Part shown: positions 36,483 through 44,933 of the stretch, in pieces
Layout: every line of letters starts with the position of its first letter
Position numbering within the stretch: position 1 is the stretch's first letter
NCBI GenBank assembly: GCA_016521575.1
Contig: JAEKDP010000012.1
Span: forward strand, 1 to 64,000
Reading direction: 5' to 3'
Length of the DNA stretch: 64,000 nt
Origin: Rhodobacteraceae bacterium F11138
Lineage (GTDB): Bacteria > Pseudomonadota > Alphaproteobacteria > Rhodobacterales > Rhodobacteraceae
Notes under the pieces: model-generated
Seen by the model: only the letters and a program-made list of their open reading frames with translations
What the model was told of the DNA's origin: nothing
Databases searched by the model: none
Translations under genes and position numbers: made by a program

Positions 36483-37355
36483 ATGAGTAAACGCAAGGGC
36501 ATCATTCTGGCCGGGGGCAGCGGCACGCGGCTCTATCCGATCACCATGGGCGTCTCAAAGCAGCTTCTGCCGATCTATGACAAGCCGATGGTCTATTACC
36601 CGTTGTCGGTGCTGATGCTGGCGGGTATCCGCGAAATCCTGATCATCACCACGCCGCAGGATGCCGACCAGTTCAGGCGCACGCTTGGCGATGGCAGCCA
36701 GTGGGGCGTGGCGCTGGATTATGTCGTGCAGCCCAGCCCCGACGGGCTGGCGCAGGCCTATATCCTGGCCGAAGAGTTCCTGGCGGGTGCGCCCAGTGCG
36801 ATGGTGTTGGGCGACAACATTTTCTTTGGCCACGGTCTGCCCAGGCTGATGGCGCGCGCCGATGAGCAGGGGCGGGGGGGCACGGTGTTCGGCTATCACG
36901 TGGCAGACCCGGAGCGCTATGGCGTGGTGGCGTTCGACGACAGCGGTGCGGTGCGCGAGATCATCGAGAAACCGCCGGTGCCGCCCAGCAACTATGCGGT
37001 GACCGGGCTGTATTTTCTCGATGGCACGGCGCCTGCGCGGGCGCGCGAGGTGACACCGTCGGCGCGCGGCGAGCTGGAAATCACCAGCTTGCTGGGCATG
37101 TACCTGGACGCGGGGCAATTGCAGGTTGAAACCATGGGGCGCGGCTATGCCTGGCTGGATACCGGCACCCATGGCAGCCTGCTGGATGCCGGGAATTTCG
37201 TGCGCACGCTGGAGGAACGTCAGGGATTGCAGGCGGGCTGTCCCGAAGAGATCGCCTTTCAGCAGGGCTGGATTTCGGCGGATGAACTGACGGCCCGGGC
37301 CGAGATGTTTTCCAAGAATTCCTATGGTGCCTATCTGGCGGGGTTGCTGAAATAG
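36483..37355 (+). CDS. rmlA: Glucose-1-phosphate thymidylyltransferase
   Basis: This 290-aa enzyme makes dTDP-glucose from glucose-1-phosphate and dTTP. The signature GIILAGGSGTRLYPITMGVS is followed by KQLLPIYDKPMVYYPLSVLM, SPDGLAQAYILAEEFL, MVLGDNIFFGHGL and ITSLLGMYLDAGQL. GGAGAGGGTTGAGTC precedes the ATG. It is last in rmlCBDA and converges on the EEP-fold gene 24 bp away. The complete set shows that the replicon supplies its own activated rhamnose. Confidence 0.96.
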   Translation: MSKRKGIILAGGSGTRLYPITMGVSKQLLPIYDKPMVYYPLSVLMLAGIREILIITTPQDADQFRRTLGDGSQWGVALDYVVQPSPDGLAQAYILAEEFLAGAPSAMVLGDNIFFGHGLPRLMARADEQGRGGTVFGYHVADPERYGVVAFDDSGAVREIIEKPPVPPSNYAVTGLYFLDGTAPARAREVTPSARGELEITSLLGMYLDAGQLQVETMGRGYAWLDTGTHGSLLDAGNFVRTLEERQGLQAGCPEEIAFQQGWISADELTARAEMFSKNSYGAYLAGLLK

Positions 37356-37379
37356 GGCGATACGCGACGGGCGCGGGGA

Positions 37380-38324
37380 TCAGGGCAGGGCGATATCGGC
37401 GACAATCCCGAGATGGTTCGAGTTCAGCCCCTCGCCAAAGGCGCGGGCCTGCACCACCCGCGCGCCCTCGTGCACCAGCACATGGTCGATCGGCACCCCC
37501 AGCGGACCAAAGGCGGCGGGCCAGGTCGGGATCGGGGTGCGCAGGGTCCGCATCCCGGTGTGGTTCAGCAGGCCCTGCATCGGCCGGCTCCAGCTGGCGG
37601 CGTTGAAATCACCCACCGCGATCACCGGGCCGGGCAGCCAGTCGTATTGTGATTTCAGCCGCGCCAGTTCCATTTCGGCCAAGCCCACCAGCCAGGGTTT
37701 CATCAGATGGCTGGCGGCGAGGAAAAACCCCTTTCCGGACGCGGTTTCCAGTTCGGCCACCGCATAGCGGTTTTCCCAGGCCGGGTTCAGGGACAGGCGC
37801 CAGAACCGCAGCGGCTGACGTCGGGTGGCGACCAGCAGGGTGCAGGTTTCAAACGTGCAGGGCGAGACAAAATCGAAATGCTCCCGCAGCCGTTTCAGCG
37901 CCGGATAGATCGCTTCGGGTTCGGCGATGGTCACCACATCGGGATCCTCGTCCAGGATCGCGGTGACGATACGGTCCCCCCAGGCGGCGTTTTCGCCCAG
38001 GGCGTTGAAGAACAGCACCCTCAGATCCGCCGACCGCTCCGGCACCAGCGGCAGGCTGAGCCGGACGTGATCGCGGATCAGAAATCCGCCGCAGATCAGC
38101 GTTGCAATCATCAGCCCCGCGCCCAGGCGGCGCAGACCGCATAAGGCGGCCGGCAGGGCGCAGAGCAGAGCCAGCGCCAGGAACCATGGCGCCAGGCTGT
38201 CCAGGATGCGCGCCATTGCCCCGATGGCCGTCGTCGTGGGGATGAACCGGGGCAGGGCGCCCAGCCCCAGGGCGGCGGCGGATGCCAGGGCCAGCGCGCC
38301 CGCACTGTTCGCTTTCAGGGACAT
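37380..38324 (-). CDS. Membrane-anchored endonuclease/exonuclease/phosphatase-fold protein
   Basis: The 314-aa product has an Ala/Leu-rich N-terminus with up to three membrane segments (about 8-26, 42-62 and 65-85). A C-terminal EEP domain follows: LRVLFFNALGENAAWGD, DVVTIAEPEAIYPAL, FLAASHLMKP, the active-site IAVGDFNAASWSRPM, GVPIDHVLVHEG and LNSNHLGIVADIAL. Catalytic Asn/Glu/Asp/His positions are present. The ATG at 38324 has GGAG upstream. Substrate is unknown: phosphodiester, lipid or nucleic acid are all possible. An IS element sits 36 bp upstream of the start, so its native promoter is probably lost. Its first 69 bp plus leader are duplicated at 50757-50862. Confidence 0.82.
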   Translation of the reverse strand: MSLKANSAGALALASAAALGLGALPRFIPTTTAIGAMARILDSLAPWFLALALLCALPAALCGLRRLGAGLMIATLICGGFLIRDHVRLSLPLVPERSADLRVLFFNALGENAAWGDRIVTAILDEDPDVVTIAEPEAIYPALKRLREHFDFVSPCTFETCTLLVATRRQPLRFWRLSLNPAWENRYAVAELETASGKGFFLAASHLMKPWLVGLAEMELARLKSQYDWLPGPVIAVGDFNAASWSRPMQGLLNHTGMRTLRTPIPTWPAAFGPLGVPIDHVLVHEGARVVQARAFGEGLNSNHLGIVADIALP

Positions 38325-38360
38325 GCCAGATCTTCTCCATGATCGTTTATGGTGCAGATG
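38255..38360 (-). repeat. 106-bp inverted duplication, copy at the EEP gene start
   Basis: The leader and first codons of the EEP-fold gene recur at 50757-50862 on the opposite strand with a single mismatch (C/T just before the ATG). The match ends exactly where the IS element begins, pointing to an IS-associated rearrangement. Confidence 0.85.
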
Positions 38361-39312
38361 CACCTTGTTGCATGGATCGATGAAATCCGCGAAGAGGTCC
38401 GTTCTCATTTCGTGAAGGTTGCCCGTCATGCCGCCCAAATACAACGCCCGACGGCGGGACAGGTTTCCGGCGGTCAAGCCAGATATTCCGACTTTGCGAT
38501 CGAGACTTGCCTGACCCTGGGGCTGATCTTTCACCGGCCGCTTCGGCAGACGCAAGGTTTCGTCCGTTCGCTTCTGAAGCTGATGGGGCTGGACCTGCCG
38601 GTGCCAGACATCTTGACGCTGTCACGACGAGCCAAGGGGCTGGCGGTTGAAGACTCCAGGTCGAAATCGACGGGCCCCATCACGCTGATCGTGGACAGTA
38701 CCGGTCTCAAGGTGCACCGCAGTTCGGGTTGGCATGAGACCAAGCATGGGACCGGAAAGTCTCGCAGATCCTGGCGTAAACTGGACATTGGGTACGACCC
38801 TGACAGCGGTGAGGTCGTTGCCTCGATGCTGACCACAGACTATGTTGGCGACGAGACCGCCTTGCCAGAGCTCATCGCCGGGAGCGAAAGTCCCGTGGCC
38901 CGGTTTCTGGCCGACGGGGCCTATGACGGCACCGGGGTTTCCAACTGTTTGACCGGAGCGCTCGGATCCGATGTAGAGGTCATAATCCCGCCGCCGCTGA
39001 ACGCTGTCACCGGCCTCAGCGACCGGCGCGATGCTCATATCGAGCACATTGCCACACACGGACGAATGGCTTGGCAGTCCAAGACGGGATACAATAATCG
39101 CGCCCTCGTGGAAGCCCAGATCGGGTGCCGCAAGACCGTCATCGGCCCCGGGTTGAACGCCAGGGAAATGGGCCGTCAATTCACAGAAAACAAGATCGCC
39201 ATCAAGTCCCTCAACCGCATGACCCGCCTCGGTCGCGCGGACTTCAAGCGCGTTGCTTAGACACTTGGGGAAAGGGGTAACTGCGCCTCAAATCTGATCG
39301 CTGCAACAAGGC
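38360..39312 (+). mobile_element. IS5-family insertion sequence (N-terminally damaged transposase)
   Basis: The ends show imperfect terminal inverted repeats: GCACCTTGTTGCATGGATC on the left and, reverse-complemented, GCCTTGTTGCAGCGATCAGA on the right. The CTTGTTGCA core is typical of IS5/IS903-like elements. The element is about 950 bp and holds one DDE transposase gene. I could not find a clear target-site duplication. A 28-bp scar of the left end occurs at 54436-54463. Confidence 0.75.
38428..39260 (+). pseudogene. IS5-family transposase, N-terminus frameshifted or deleted
   Basis: The main reading frame carries QARYSDFAIETCLTLGLIF, LRQTQGFVRSLLKLMGLDL and the DDE residues: LIVDSTGLKV, LADGAYDGTG and LVEAQIGCRKTVIG. 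The expected N-terminus MPPKYNARRRDRFPAVK begins at the ATG at 38428, but in another frame, and the usual segment between it and the YSD motif (about 40 residues) is missing. A longer open frame starts at 38349 in host DNA upstream of the IS, but this would give a foreign N-terminus. The catalytic core is intact but DNA-end recognition is probably lost. Confidence 0.7.
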
Positions 39313-39404
39313 TGCGACATACTGATTGGGATATTCACAGAGGCACAATAGCCCGATCACAGCGCCAAAACAATCTGGCGATGTCAACCGATGATATTGA
39401 TGCA

Positions 39405-39431
39405 GAAAACCAGGCCCTGAAGAGCCTGGTC
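39405..39431 (-). terminator. Rho-independent terminator of the small secreted-protein gene
   Basis: On the minus strand ACCAGGC-TCTTCAGG-GCCTGGT forms a seven-base-pair stem, followed by TTTTC. It lies about 40 bp after the stop codon of the gene at 39470-39676. Confidence 0.6.
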
Positions 39432-39469
39432 TGTAAATCCGTCCGCCCCCGCGCGGAGGCGCGGCCTGC

Positions 39470-39676
39470 CTAACGGGAGGTGGTCGTAACATTCACACCG
39501 TTATCATCATCATCAGAGATGACTACGGCGGCAAACACCACGAAGGCACCGACGGCGACGGCTGCGCCGGTCAACGTACCACCCAGAGCAGCCGGAAGCG
39601 ATTGAGCGCGCGCCGGAGCCATGGTCGAGGTCAGGGCAACGGTGCTGAGAATCAGCGCTGCGAAAATTTTCTTCAT
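39470..39676 (-). CDS. Small secreted or membrane-associated protein, unknown function
   Basis: The 68-aa product starts MKKIFAALILSTVALTSTMA, a clear signal peptide with likely cleavage after ARA. The mature part has a Gly/Ala/Val stretch (VAVGAFVVFAAVV) that could span a membrane, then SDDDDNG and a Thr-rich tail. Small proteins of this plan are often seen beside exopolysaccharide genes in Rhodobacterales. It stands alone with its own promoter-like sequence and terminator, between the IS element and yjbF. No enzymatic function is expected; a structural or regulatory role in export is a guess. Confidence 0.7.
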   Translation of the reverse strand: MKKIFAALILSTVALTSTMAPARAQSLPAALGGTLTGAAVAVGAFVVFAAVVISDDDDNGVNVTTTSR

Positions 39677-39723
39677 GGATCAAAACCCTTGTTGGTTGCG
39701 TCTCGTGTATCCTGCTTGCCTGA

Positions 39724-39752
39724 TATGTACCGCAGTTCGGCTTGTGTTTCAA
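39724..39752 (-). promoter_or_regulatory. Sigma-70-like promoter for the small secreted protein
   Basis: On the minus strand TTGAAA (39752-39747) and TACATA (39729-39724) are separated by 17 bases, close to the consensus, about 48 bp upstream of the ATG at 39676. A leader of about 40 bases would follow. Confidence 0.5.
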
Positions 39753-39878
39753 TCACCCAGACAGGTCGGCAACATATTGTCGTCCTTTTATTACACGGTT
39801 CTTAACGGCTGCCGCAACACCAGGCAGCACATCGGCGTAACCACGCCGAATGCAAGCCTGAGTTGATCTTCAGCGGCG

Positions 39879-40559
39879 CTATCTGGTCACCTGGCGCAGC
39901 CGCAGATAGCCGATATGCGGCCCGGCCCATTGCCGTGACTGCCAGACCAGCCCGTTGCCCGCATCCACCCAGTAATCATTGACCACGGTGCCGCCGCCGC
40001 CTTCACAACGTTCCTGCACATGGTGCGTTGGCAACGACCAGCCGATGATCTCGATCCGGGCCGGCCCCCTGTCGACCACATCGCAGGCCAGCGGCAGGGT
40101 CAGCTGCTTGTTGTCCTTGTCCGCGACATGCAGCACCCGCTGCCCCGAAGCCGGGCCCAGACCGCCGGGACGCAGCTGCACTTCAGAGGACAGCACGTCG
40201 CCGCCCAGTCCGCGGGTGGCGATCAGCACCCCGCCACGCAGGGTCACGGTTTCGTCGGTCTCGGTACGCCAGACGATGATTTCGTCCGCCGTCCCGGCCC
40301 CGCGGACCGGCGTGGGAAACAGAAAAGCGGTCAGGTCCTCGCGTTCGCGGGTGATTTCCAGAAAGGCACCGTCCAGCGTGTCCAGCACCGCCCGGGTCAC
40401 CGGCGGGCGTTCGGATTTGGGTGCGAGCTTTGCCGTGATCGATTCGCGCGCGGCGTCGATCACCTGCAATTGCAGGGTCGGCGCATCGGTGCCGCCCTGG
40501 CAGGCGGCCAGCAGCGCCAGCAGCGCCAGCCCCCGCAGCCGGAACAGAAACGCGCTCAT
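39879..40559 (-). CDS. yjbF: YjbF/GfcB-family exopolysaccharide lipoprotein
   Basis: The 226-aa product begins MSAFLFRLRGLALLALLAAC, a lipoprotein signal peptide with lipobox Cys at residue 20. The body has the YjbF pattern: DTLDGAFLEITREREDLTAF, ADEIIVWRTETDETVTLRGG, VLIATRGLGGDVLSSEVQL and a C-terminal NDYWVDAGNGLVWQSRQW. Members of this family (GfcB in group 4 capsule loci, YjbF in E. coli) act in extracytoplasmic polysaccharide steps. The ATG at 40559 overlaps the yjbH stop (ATGA). It is downstream of yjbH on the same strand. Confidence 0.87.
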   Translation of the reverse strand: MSAFLFRLRGLALLALLAACQGGTDAPTLQLQVIDAARESITAKLAPKSERPPVTRAVLDTLDGAFLEITREREDLTAFLFPTPVRGAGTADEIIVWRTETDETVTLRGGVLIATRGLGGDVLSSEVQLRPGGLGPASGQRVLHVADKDNKQLTLPLACDVVDRGPARIEIIGWSLPTHHVQERCEGGGGTVVNDYWVDAGNGLVWQSRQWAGPHIGYLRLRQVTR

Positions 40560-42787
40560 TCCCATACCCTCGCCCATTGTCCTTGCAGGGCCGCGCGATG
40601 CGCCGTGCGCACCTGGCCATACAGCCGCCCGGGCACATGCACCATCTGCCCGCCATCGCGCTGCACCGGACGGATGGTGGTGCCAAAGGCCTGGCGGCTG
40701 GGTTTGCCCAGGAACCAGCCGATCGGGATTCGGAACATGATGCCCTTGTCGAACGAACCTTCGCCGAATTCCTCGGCTGACACGTTGGTCTTGGTGGCAA
40801 AGGCCCCCACCACCCAGCCATTGTCGAACCGGCGCTCCAGGCTGACCGTGGCCCCGACATCGCCCGCCAGATACCGCCCGACCCCGACCTGTCCCATGAA
40901 CCCGCCGCCGAATTCATAATAGGCGGTGGCATGGCCGGTGAACACGTCGTAATCCTGAAACCCGAACAGCTGGTCGAAATCGCGTTTCTTGACGTAATTC
41001 GCCTCGACCCCCAGCGCCAGCGGGCTGCTGACCGGTTTCCACAGCACTTCACCGGACAACCCGCCATACATGGTTTCCAGATACCCGACGGTGGCGCGGG
41101 CATAGAGATTGCGCCCCGGACGCCATTGTTTGGCGACAAACAGGTTGTTCAGGGTGGTATCATATTGCGCATATTCCACCTGATCCGTGCGCACATGGGG
41201 CAGCCTGGAATTCGACGGCGGCCCGTCCTTGACATTGCCGGCGATGCGCTGGCGGATGCTGCCCGAGACGATCCAGCCCGGCGCGGGCCGATAGCTGCCG
41301 CGCAGAGCCACCCCGACATCGATGCGAAACGGCCGGTCAGGGTCGAAATAGGATGGGCTGAAATAGGGTGACAGCGACCAGCTGGTGTCAGGATAGAGAT
41401 CGCCGGCCGGGATCGCGCTCGCGGCTTGGGCCGGGGCGTCGGAAAAGGCTGTCACGGCCAGCAGCCCGTCGGTGGCATTGCCGTCAAATTCCAGCGCCTC
41501 CAGATCCGAACGGCGCACCGTAGTGGCCGACAAAGCCATGCCACCGGACAGGGGCACCAGGCGGAAGGTCTCGACCGAGGCCGGCATGATCCGGCTCAGC
41601 ACCCGCGCCGCCCGGCCCACCGCATTGGCATAGGACATATACCGCAGGTTGCGGAACCGCAGCTCGGCTGTGTCGGCATTCACCGTCAGGCTTTCCAGCA
41701 CCAGCCCGTCGGCCCGCAGCTCGGGATCCAGCAGATCACGCAGCTGCAGCTTGACGCTTTCGCTGGCCGCCCAGCCAGTGTTCCAGACCGCCGGATTGGC
41801 GCTGCGCGACGGGCGCACCGGCACCGCCTGGGGCGCCTTGATGTGCATCCGGGTCGGAGGCGACTTTGGGTTCAGCTGCACCTGCAGGTTCACCCCTAAC
41901 TCGCTGCCATACATATAGTAGGCCCCCAGCCGGGTGCGCGGGCTGACCTGGTATTCGATACCGAAGTTGAACGGCGACTTGCGGTCGAACACATCGGTCG
42001 TCTGGGTCTCGGTGACATAATCGTCGCTGGAATATTCCAGCTTCAGCCCCAGTTTTTCATTCGGACGCCACTCGATCCCGGCAAAAGGCGCATAGGGGCC
42101 GCGAAACCACTGATCATAGGCCGGCTCGCCCCCTTCGCTGTCCGGATCATAGGGCGGGCGCGCGCCGCTGGACCCGATGCTGCCATAGGATCCCAGCCGC
42201 CCCCAGCCGATGCCGGCGGTCAGCGAAAGCTGGCCATCCTGCCCCGCCCGCGCGCCCCAGGACGGCGTGGCAAAGGTCTTGGTGGCAACGATATATTCCC
42301 CGGCATAAATCCCGGTACCGACGAAATCCTGCAACCCCAGGGTCAGCTCGGGGCGGTACTGCCCCTCTTTCATCAGCCGGAACCGCACGTCGAAGCTGCG
42401 GTCGTAATAGGTGCCGAACCCCCCCATGTTCCAATCCTGGATGCTGTTGTAGCGAAAGCTGGCCGACATCCACGGGGTGGCCTGAAAGGTCAGATTGTAC
42501 CGGGTCTGCCCCCCAAAGGTTGAGATCCCGGTGGTGAATTGTCCGTCCGGCAGCATTTTGGCACTGGGCATGTCGATGACGCCGGGCGAGCCGTAAAAGT
42601 TGAGGCTGGGCGGAGGCATCGGCACCAGCAGCGGTTCTGCCGCGCTCACCGGCCGGTCCTCGGCTGCGACGGCTCCGCTCGACAGCGCCAGCGCCACCAG
42701 CCCCGCGCCCGCCGGCCGCAACAGCAAACGGGGCCGCATATGAATACGCACGGGAAAGAACACGTGAAGAAACACGTGAAGAAACAT
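40556..42787 (-). CDS. yjbH: YjbH-family exopolysaccharide outer-membrane protein
   Basis: This 743-aa protein has a signal peptide (MRPRLLLRPAGAGLVALALS, cleaved near AVAA) and a beta-barrel-like body. YjbH features include NFYGSPGVIDMPSAKMLPDG, FQATPWMSASFRYNSI, GIYAGEYIVATKTF, LGLKLEYSSDDYVTE and the C-terminal RIPIGWFLGKPS. I chose 42787 for its AAGG upstream; a start at 42739 would give a more standard signal peptide. The extra N-terminal residues contain a duplicated FLHV from a 12-bp direct repeat. It probably works with YjbF in polysaccharide secretion or modification at the outer membrane. Confidence 0.88.
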   Translation of the reverse strand: MFLHVFLHVFFPVRIHMRPRLLLRPAGAGLVALALSSGAVAAEDRPVSAAEPLLVPMPPPSLNFYGSPGVIDMPSAKMLPDGQFTTGISTFGGQTRYNLTFQATPWMSASFRYNSIQDWNMGGFGTYYDRSFDVRFRLMKEGQYRPELTLGLQDFVGTGIYAGEYIVATKTFATPSWGARAGQDGQLSLTAGIGWGRLGSYGSIGSSGARPPYDPDSEGGEPAYDQWFRGPYAPFAGIEWRPNEKLGLKLEYSSDDYVTETQTTDVFDRKSPFNFGIEYQVSPRTRLGAYYMYGSELGVNLQVQLNPKSPPTRMHIKAPQAVPVRPSRSANPAVWNTGWAASESVKLQLRDLLDPELRADGLVLESLTVNADTAELRFRNLRYMSYANAVGRAARVLSRIMPASVETFRLVPLSGGMALSATTVRRSDLEALEFDGNATDGLLAVTAFSDAPAQAASAIPAGDLYPDTSWSLSPYFSPSYFDPDRPFRIDVGVALRGSYRPAPGWIVSGSIRQRIAGNVKDGPPSNSRLPHVRTDQVEYAQYDTTLNNLFVAKQWRPGRNLYARATVGYLETMYGGLSGEVLWKPVSSPLALGVEANYVKKRDFDQLFGFQDYDVFTGHATAYYEFGGGFMGQVGVGRYLAGDVGATVSLERRFDNGWVVGAFATKTNVSAEEFGEGSFDKGIMFRIPIGWFLGKPSRQAFGTTIRPVQRDGGQMVHVPGRLYGQVRTAHRAALQGQWARVWE

Positions 42788-42889
42788 GGGGGATCGCCTT
42801 TTGCCTGTTTTGCTTTTGCCTGCCACAACTCTTGCCCGCTTAGACCACAAAGCGGACCATGGGGGCAATGACCCGGCAATCCGCACCGC

Positions 42890-44767
42890 TCAGCCTGAAC
42901 CCTGGCGTCCGGACGTGCCGGAGCCATAACCCTCGACCCAGCGGGCGATGACCGCGCGCGCGGCGTCGGCATCGCCGGCCACCAGCGCCTGGCGCAGCCC
43001 GCGCAGCACCCCGGCGACCTCGATTTCGCTGAGATGTTCCTCGCGGGCGCAGAATATCTTCTGGTATCGTGTGCCGATCAGGTCGGCGCACAGGGTCAGC
43101 TCTTCTTCCATCTTCTCGCCGGGGCGCAGCCCGATGATCTCGATCTCGATGTCACCATCGGGATTGTCGGCATCGCGCACCGCGTAGCCGGCGCTTTCGA
43201 TCACCTGACGGGCCAGCTTCACGATCGGCATCGGCGTGCCCATGTCCAGCACGAAGACCTCGCCGCCCCGGGCCTCGGCCCCGGCGGTCAGCACCAGCTG
43301 CACCGCCTCGCGGATGGTCATAAAGAAACGTTTGACGTTGACATCGGTCACCGTCACCGGCCCGCCACGGCTGATCTGGTCCTGGAACAGCGGCACCACC
43401 GAACCGCTGGAGCCCAGCACATTGCCGAACCGCACCATGGAAAACACCGTGTTCGGGTGCCGCGTCGCCAGATCCTGAACCACCAGTTCGGCCAACCGCT
43501 TGGACGCCCCCATCACGTTGGCCGGGCGCACCGCCTTGTCACTGGAAATCAGGATGAACCGTTCGACCCCGACCTCGGCCGCCGCCCGCGCCAGCGTCTG
43601 TGTCCCGAACACGTTGTTGCCCAACCCGACCAGTGGATTGGCTTCGACCAGCGGCACATGTTTATAGGCGGCCGCATGCAAGACCACCTGGACCTTGTGG
43701 CCGGTCAGCACCTGGCGCACCTGGCGCGGGTCGGTGACCGATCCCAGGACCGGGACCAGCTCGATTTCCATGCCATCGGTCAGCTGCATCAATTCCTGAT
43801 GCACGGTATAGAGCGCCAGTTCGCTCAGCTCGTACAGCACCAGCCGCGACGGCTGGCAGGCCAGCACCTGGCGGCACAGCTCCGAACCGATAGACCCCCC
43901 CGCGCCAGAAACCAGCACCGTGCGCCCGCAATAGCTGTCACAGGCGTCATCCAGCCCCTGCGCGCGGGCCTTGCGGCCCAGGAAATTCTGCGGCGCCACC
44001 GGAGTCAGCTTGTCGATCAGCGCCTCTTCACCGATCAGTTGTGCAAAGCTGGGCAGCGCCTGCACCTCCAGCTGCATCTTCTGCAAGCGTCGGGAAATCT
44101 GGGCCTGTTTCGGTTGCGACAGCGACGGCATCGCCAGCAGCACCCGATCGATCTGGCGCTGCGTCACCAATTCGGCAATCCGCGCCGGGGGAAACACCGG
44201 CAGCCCCATCAACCGCATGCCCTGCAGCGACACGTTGTCATCCACGAAAGCGACCGGATCGATGTCTTCATGCGCGCGCAACGCCGAAACCAGCTGGGTG
44301 CCGGTGGTGCCGGCGCCGTAGATCAGCACCCGACAGCGCGGGGCCGCACGACGATAGATCGCGGTGACCACCTGATACAGCACCATCCGGTTTGTGACCA
44401 CGAAAAGGAAATAGCTGATCCCGAAGACCACATGCGTCCCCGGAGGCTGGTTCAGCCCGGCAAAGCCGGCCAGCACCGCCACCATACCTGCCACACCCGC
44501 CGCCAGGATCGCGGTCAACCGCATCGCATGGCCCTCGAACTCCTTGAGCTGAATCGCCGGAAGCCCCAGCCAGACCGACAGCCCCGCAGCGGTTGCCAGC
44601 AGATAAGGCAGGATCGGCAGGGTCTGCAAAAGAGTCTCGAACGGCGGGGACGCCAGGGTCTGCACGCTATAGGTAAACAGCAGCGCAACCGGGATCAGCG
44701 CCAGATCCAGAGCCAGAAACACCCAGGCCTTCTGTTTGCGCGTCAGAGAGCGGATCAAATTCAGCAT
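42890..44767 (-). CDS. CapD/WbpM-type nucleotide-sugar epimerase/dehydratase
   Basis: The 625-aa product has four N-terminal transmembrane helices (about 15-125), a CoA-binding-like Rossmann domain (CRVLIYGAGTTGTQLVSAL) and an SDR domain with TVLVSGAGGSIGSELCRQVL, HAAAYKHVPLVEANP, the catalytic SSDKAVRPANVMGASKRLAE and GLRPGEKMEEEL. Such enzymes act as UDP-GlcNAc C6 dehydratases or 4-epimerases making precursors for the first sugar of a repeat unit. The ATG at 44767 has GGGAA upstream. It precedes yjbH on the same strand and follows the GT/sulfotransferase fusion by 166 bp. Confidence 0.9.
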   Translation of the reverse strand: MLNLIRSLTRKQKAWVFLALDLALIPVALLFTYSVQTLASPPFETLLQTLPILPYLLATAAGLSVWLGLPAIQLKEFEGHAMRLTAILAAGVAGMVAVLAGFAGLNQPPGTHVVFGISYFLFVVTNRMVLYQVVTAIYRRAAPRCRVLIYGAGTTGTQLVSALRAHEDIDPVAFVDDNVSLQGMRLMGLPVFPPARIAELVTQRQIDRVLLAMPSLSQPKQAQISRRLQKMQLEVQALPSFAQLIGEEALIDKLTPVAPQNFLGRKARAQGLDDACDSYCGRTVLVSGAGGSIGSELCRQVLACQPSRLVLYELSELALYTVHQELMQLTDGMEIELVPVLGSVTDPRQVRQVLTGHKVQVVLHAAAYKHVPLVEANPLVGLGNNVFGTQTLARAAAEVGVERFILISSDKAVRPANVMGASKRLAELVVQDLATRHPNTVFSMVRFGNVLGSSGSVVPLFQDQISRGGPVTVTDVNVKRFFMTIREAVQLVLTAGAEARGGEVFVLDMGTPMPIVKLARQVIESAGYAVRDADNPDGDIEIEIIGLRPGEKMEEELTLCADLIGTRYQKIFCAREEHLSEIEVAGVLRGLRQALVAGDADAARAVIARWVEGYGSGTSGRQGSG

Positions 44768-44933
44768 TCTGTCACTGTTCCCACGGCCCTGTTGTCCGGC
44801 GCGACCACCTTCGGCAGGCGGCACATCCGCCGCCCCTACAGACTGGGTTGCATTGGCGCGAATGTACAGCCAAGTGAACCCCCCTTGGCGATGAATCGCT
44901 GATTTGGCGGGCGCCGCCGACGGCAGCACCGGA

